16,295 nucleotides of DNA from UBA8437 sp963580005 (GTDB taxonomy: Bacteria; Planctomycetota; Planctomycetia; Planctomycetales; Planctomycetaceae). The position numbers and the translations under genes are program-made. The notes beneath the pieces were generated by a model. The model saw only the letters and a list, made by a program, of their open reading frames with translations, had not been told where the DNA came from and searched no databases. The DNA is taken from positions 1 to 16,295 of the forward strand of contig CAUZJR010000072.1 in NCBI GenBank assembly GCA_963580005.1, read 5' to 3'. Shown one piece after another: positions 15,096 through 16,295 of this stretch. Positions within the stretch are counted from its first letter, which is position 1. Each line of letters opens with the position of its first letter.

Positions 15096-16295
15096 ATGGG
15101 ACAGATCCCCGGGCACGACCCGTCGCCGGCGCTGTTGTCGCGTCGACACATCCTGTCGCGAGCCGGGGCCGGGTTCGGCGTGCTGGGCCTGGCCGGGTTG
15201 TTGCAGTCGGAGGGCCTGCTGGGTGGTTCCGGCCAGCAGGCTCGAGCGGCCGGAGCCTTGGGTCGCCGGGCCCTGGACCCGCTCTCGGCTCAACAGACTC
15301 ACTTCCCCGGCCGTGCCCGTGCGGTGATCTGGATCTTCGTCAACGGAGGCCCCAGCCAGGTGGACACCTGGGACTTCAAGCCGGGCCTGGCCCGCCGTGA
15401 CGGGATGTCGATCAGGACCTTCGACCCGAAGTTTGAGAACACGACGGGGTTCTTCCGCAACTCGGTCGGCAACCTGATGGCTTCACCGTTCAGGTTTCAA
15501 AATCGAGGTGAGTGCGGCAAGCCGATCTCGTCGATCTTTCCGCACCTGGGCGGCCACGTCGACAAGATGGCGTTTGTGCACTCGATGTTCAGCGAATCGA
15601 ATAACCACTCGCCGGCGCTGTTCATGATGAACTGCGGCATGCCACGGATGGGCCTGCCCTGCGTGGGATCGTGGGTGACCTACGGCCTGGGCAGCCCGAG
15701 CCAGGATCTGCCGGCGTTCGTGGTGATGAGCGATCCGAAGGGCCGGGGTCTGCCCAAGGGACACGCGGCCAACTGGAGCGCGGGGTTCTTGCCCGGCGTG
15801 TTCCAGGGCACTCACCTGCGACCGCAGGGGCCGCCGATCGACAACCTGAAGCGGCCCCGCCCGATGACTGATCTCTCGCAACGCAACCAGCTGAACCTGC
15901 TGCGGCAACTCAACAGCCTCGGGGACCCCGCGGCAGTTTCGAGCGAGTTGGCCTCGCGGATCCAGAGTTTCGAGCTGGCCTATCGCATGCAGTCGGCGGC
16001 CCCCGAGGCGTTGGCGATCGAGACCGAATCGCGGCGGGTGCAGGATCTTTACGGAATCGGCGAGAGCCGCTGCGACCATTTCGCTCGACAGTGCCTGGTC
16101 GCCAGGCGGTTGGTCGAACGGGGGGTGCGGTTCGTGCAGTTGTATTCCGGGGGGAACGAGAACCAGAGGAGTTGGGACGGACACGCCGACATCAAGGGCA
16201 ATCACTCGCAGTTTGCCGGCGAGACCGATCGCCCGGTGGCCGGGTTGCTCGAGGACCTGGCTCAGCGGGGTTTGCTGGATGAGACGCTGGTGGTG
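15096..16295 (+). CDS. DUF1501 family protein, 3' end beyond the window
   Basis: 400 residues are visible and the frame stays open to the right edge. Start ATG 15096 has a strong AAGGAG site (15085-15090) five bases upstream. A twin-arginine signal (S-R-R-H-I-L-S, Arg16-Arg17) precedes GFGVLGLAGLL. Family motifs: IFVNGGPSQVDTWDFKPG, a FPHLGGHVDKMAFVHSM stretch, GLPCVGSWVTYGLG, FVVMSDPKG, NLLRQLNSL-like helices, YGIG, CLVARRLVERGVRFVQLYSGG and WDGHADI. The last residues, LLDETLVV, are just before the EFGRTP and GRDH motifs, so roughly 60-90 residues should be missing. It belongs to a subgroup with longer inserts (GGxxNHS, full-length bodies) than the other two DUF1501 proteins here. Pairs with the DUF1549/1553 gene 25 bp upstream, most likely one operon. 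Confidence 0.9.
   Translation, partial: MGQIPGHDPSPALLSRRHILSRAGAGFGVLGLAGLLQSEGLLGGSGQQARAAGALGRRALDPLSAQQTHFPGRARAVIWIFVNGGPSQVDTWDFKPGLARRDGMSIRTFDPKFENTTGFFRNSVGNLMASPFRFQNRGECGKPISSIFPHLGGHVDKMAFVHSMFSESNNHSPALFMMNCGMPRMGLPCVGSWVTYGLGSPSQDLPAFVVMSDPKGRGLPKGHAANWSAGFLPGVFQGTHLRPQGPPIDNLKRPRPMTDLSQRNQLNLLRQLNSLGDPAAVSSELASRIQSFELAYRMQSAAPEALAIETESRRVQDLYGIGESRCDHFARQCLVARRLVERGVRFVQLYSGGNENQRSWDGHADIKGNHSQFAGETDRPVAGLLEDLAQRGLLDETLVV

Overview
The window is a high-GC bacterial chromosome segment that almost certainly comes from a planctomycete (PVC superphylum). It carries exported families that are massively expanded in that phylum: three DUF1501 proteins, two DUF1549/DUF1553 proteins, one DUF1552 protein, one long PVC-type haem-binding protein with a C-terminal CxxCH domain, and a WD40 protein. 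GTG and TTG starts are common, genes are densely packed, and no stretch over 300 bases lacks a gene. I saw no tRNA, rRNA, CRISPR array, insertion sequence or clear intrinsic terminator.

Layout. (1) 2-3912, plus strand: the 3' part of a glycosidase-like beta-propeller protein, then a 1038-residue exported mosaic protein (propeller, HEAT-like helices, beta-sandwich, cytochrome c-like domain). (2) 3922-5268, minus: a Tat-exported DUF1552 protein, convergent with the previous gene. (3) 5432-9676, plus: a tight operon of DUF1549/DUF1553, DUF1501 and a WD40 protein, the last two overlapping by one base. (4) 12921 down to 9696, minus: DUF1501, then a glutathione peroxidase, then a zinc dipeptidase of family M19. 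(5) 13145 to the right edge, plus: a second DUF1549/DUF1553-DUF1501 pair, the last gene cut by the window edge.

The most notable item is the glutathione peroxidase at 10796-11368 (minus). Read conventionally it is two broken frames. Read through, it is one intact 190-residue exported enzyme with an in-frame TGA (11188-11186) exactly at the peroxidatic Cys/Sec position (N-L-A-S-R-U-G). A short hairpin whose apical loop AGUU begins 22 nt after the UGA fits the bacterial SECIS model. Seven complete genes in the window end in TGA, so TGA is a normal stop here, and a selenoprotein is the best reading. An automated annotation would probably call a truncated gene or pseudogene.

How the genes fit together: the DUF1501, DUF1549/1553, DUF1552 and haem-protein families are exported, often occur in pairs, and have been suggested to act in planctomycete polysaccharide breakdown. 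Their biochemical roles are not established. The peroxidase and dipeptidase form a small separate unit that may concern thiol or peroxide metabolism.
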